Shown piece after piece: positions 63,722 to 64,000 of a DNA stretch of 64,000 bases. This DNA is from Apostichopus japonicus (lineage: Eukaryota; Echinodermata; Holothuroidea; Aspidochirotida; Stichopodidae). Location: the NCBI RefSeq assembly GCF_037975245.1, contig NC_092583.1:16105264-16169263 (forward strand), in the 5' to 3' direction. The notes under the pieces were generated by a model. It made no database searches. It was given only the letters and a program-made list of their open reading frames with translations, and was not told the origin of the DNA. Made by a program: the position numbers and the translations under genes. Position 1 is the first letter of the stretch; each line of letters begins with the position of its first letter.

Positions 63722-64000
63722 TCATTTCAGGTCTACTGGGTCAGAAGAATTCTGTCTCTCTTGATCGTATTTAGCTCATGGCAGAACCAAATCCAAAATA
63801 AGATTTCTGGAGATGGTTTTCGTGGATAAAAAAATGGTACGCAAGATTGGGCAAAAAAAAGGAAAGAAAGAATGAAATATTTTGGAGGGTATTGATACTG
63901 AACAGAGCAATGAATTAGGTGGATATGATTAGATTAATCTGCAGCAAACAAGTGAGAATATTTCTACACTTGTATTCAAAACCTACTGTTAGTAATATAC

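Overview
The window is animal nuclear DNA: AT-rich, with spliced genes, GT-AG introns, long introns and many small transposon relics. Both recognisable genes are conserved in ciliated animals. The transposon relics (hAT-like MITEs and tandem-repeat-bearing MITEs) suggest a marine invertebrate, possibly an echinoderm or other deuterostome. That placement is inference; no marker in the window fixes the taxon. There is no sign of an operon, prophage, CRISPR array or other prokaryotic system.

Region 1 (about 2.3-12.65 kb, + strand) holds 13 consecutive coding exons of ODAD2 (formerly ARMC4), the armadillo-repeat subunit of the axonemal outer-dynein-arm docking complex. The exons join in frame to the last 845 residues and the stop codon. 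About the first 200 residues of a full-length homologue were not found, so the 5' exons probably lie outside the window. An eroded copy of the first visible splice acceptor and exon start lies about 240 bp upstream of the real one.

Region 2 (about 17.3-49.65 kb, + strand) is a five-exon class III ubiquitin-conjugating enzyme of the UBE2E family, 199 residues, with the active-site Cys at residue 137. Introns 1 (16.6 kb) and 2 (9.9 kb) hold most of the repeats: hAT-type MITEs with 8-bp target duplications, a second MITE family with TTACCTGTCTCC-like inverted ends, G-rich arrays, a 20-bp minisatellite and a ~98-bp satellite. Intron 4 holds a 21-bp minisatellite that runs into a near-perfect 150-bp-arm palindrome.

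Region 3 (about 49.65-64 kb) has no confidently recognised gene. It holds a 14-bp G-rich minisatellite, a tRNA-like SINE head, an inverted-repeat MITE whose ends are arrays of TTTCGCCCAAC, two copies of one hAT MITE, a hammerhead-like motif, and two minus-strand open stretches (near 58.9 kb and 63.6 kb) that could be exons of a further gene.

The two genes share no known pathway; they are simply neighbours. The most unusual material is repeat-derived: the foldback palindrome, the minisatellite-MITE junctions, the hammerhead-like motif pair, and an unusually divergent UBE2E protein.
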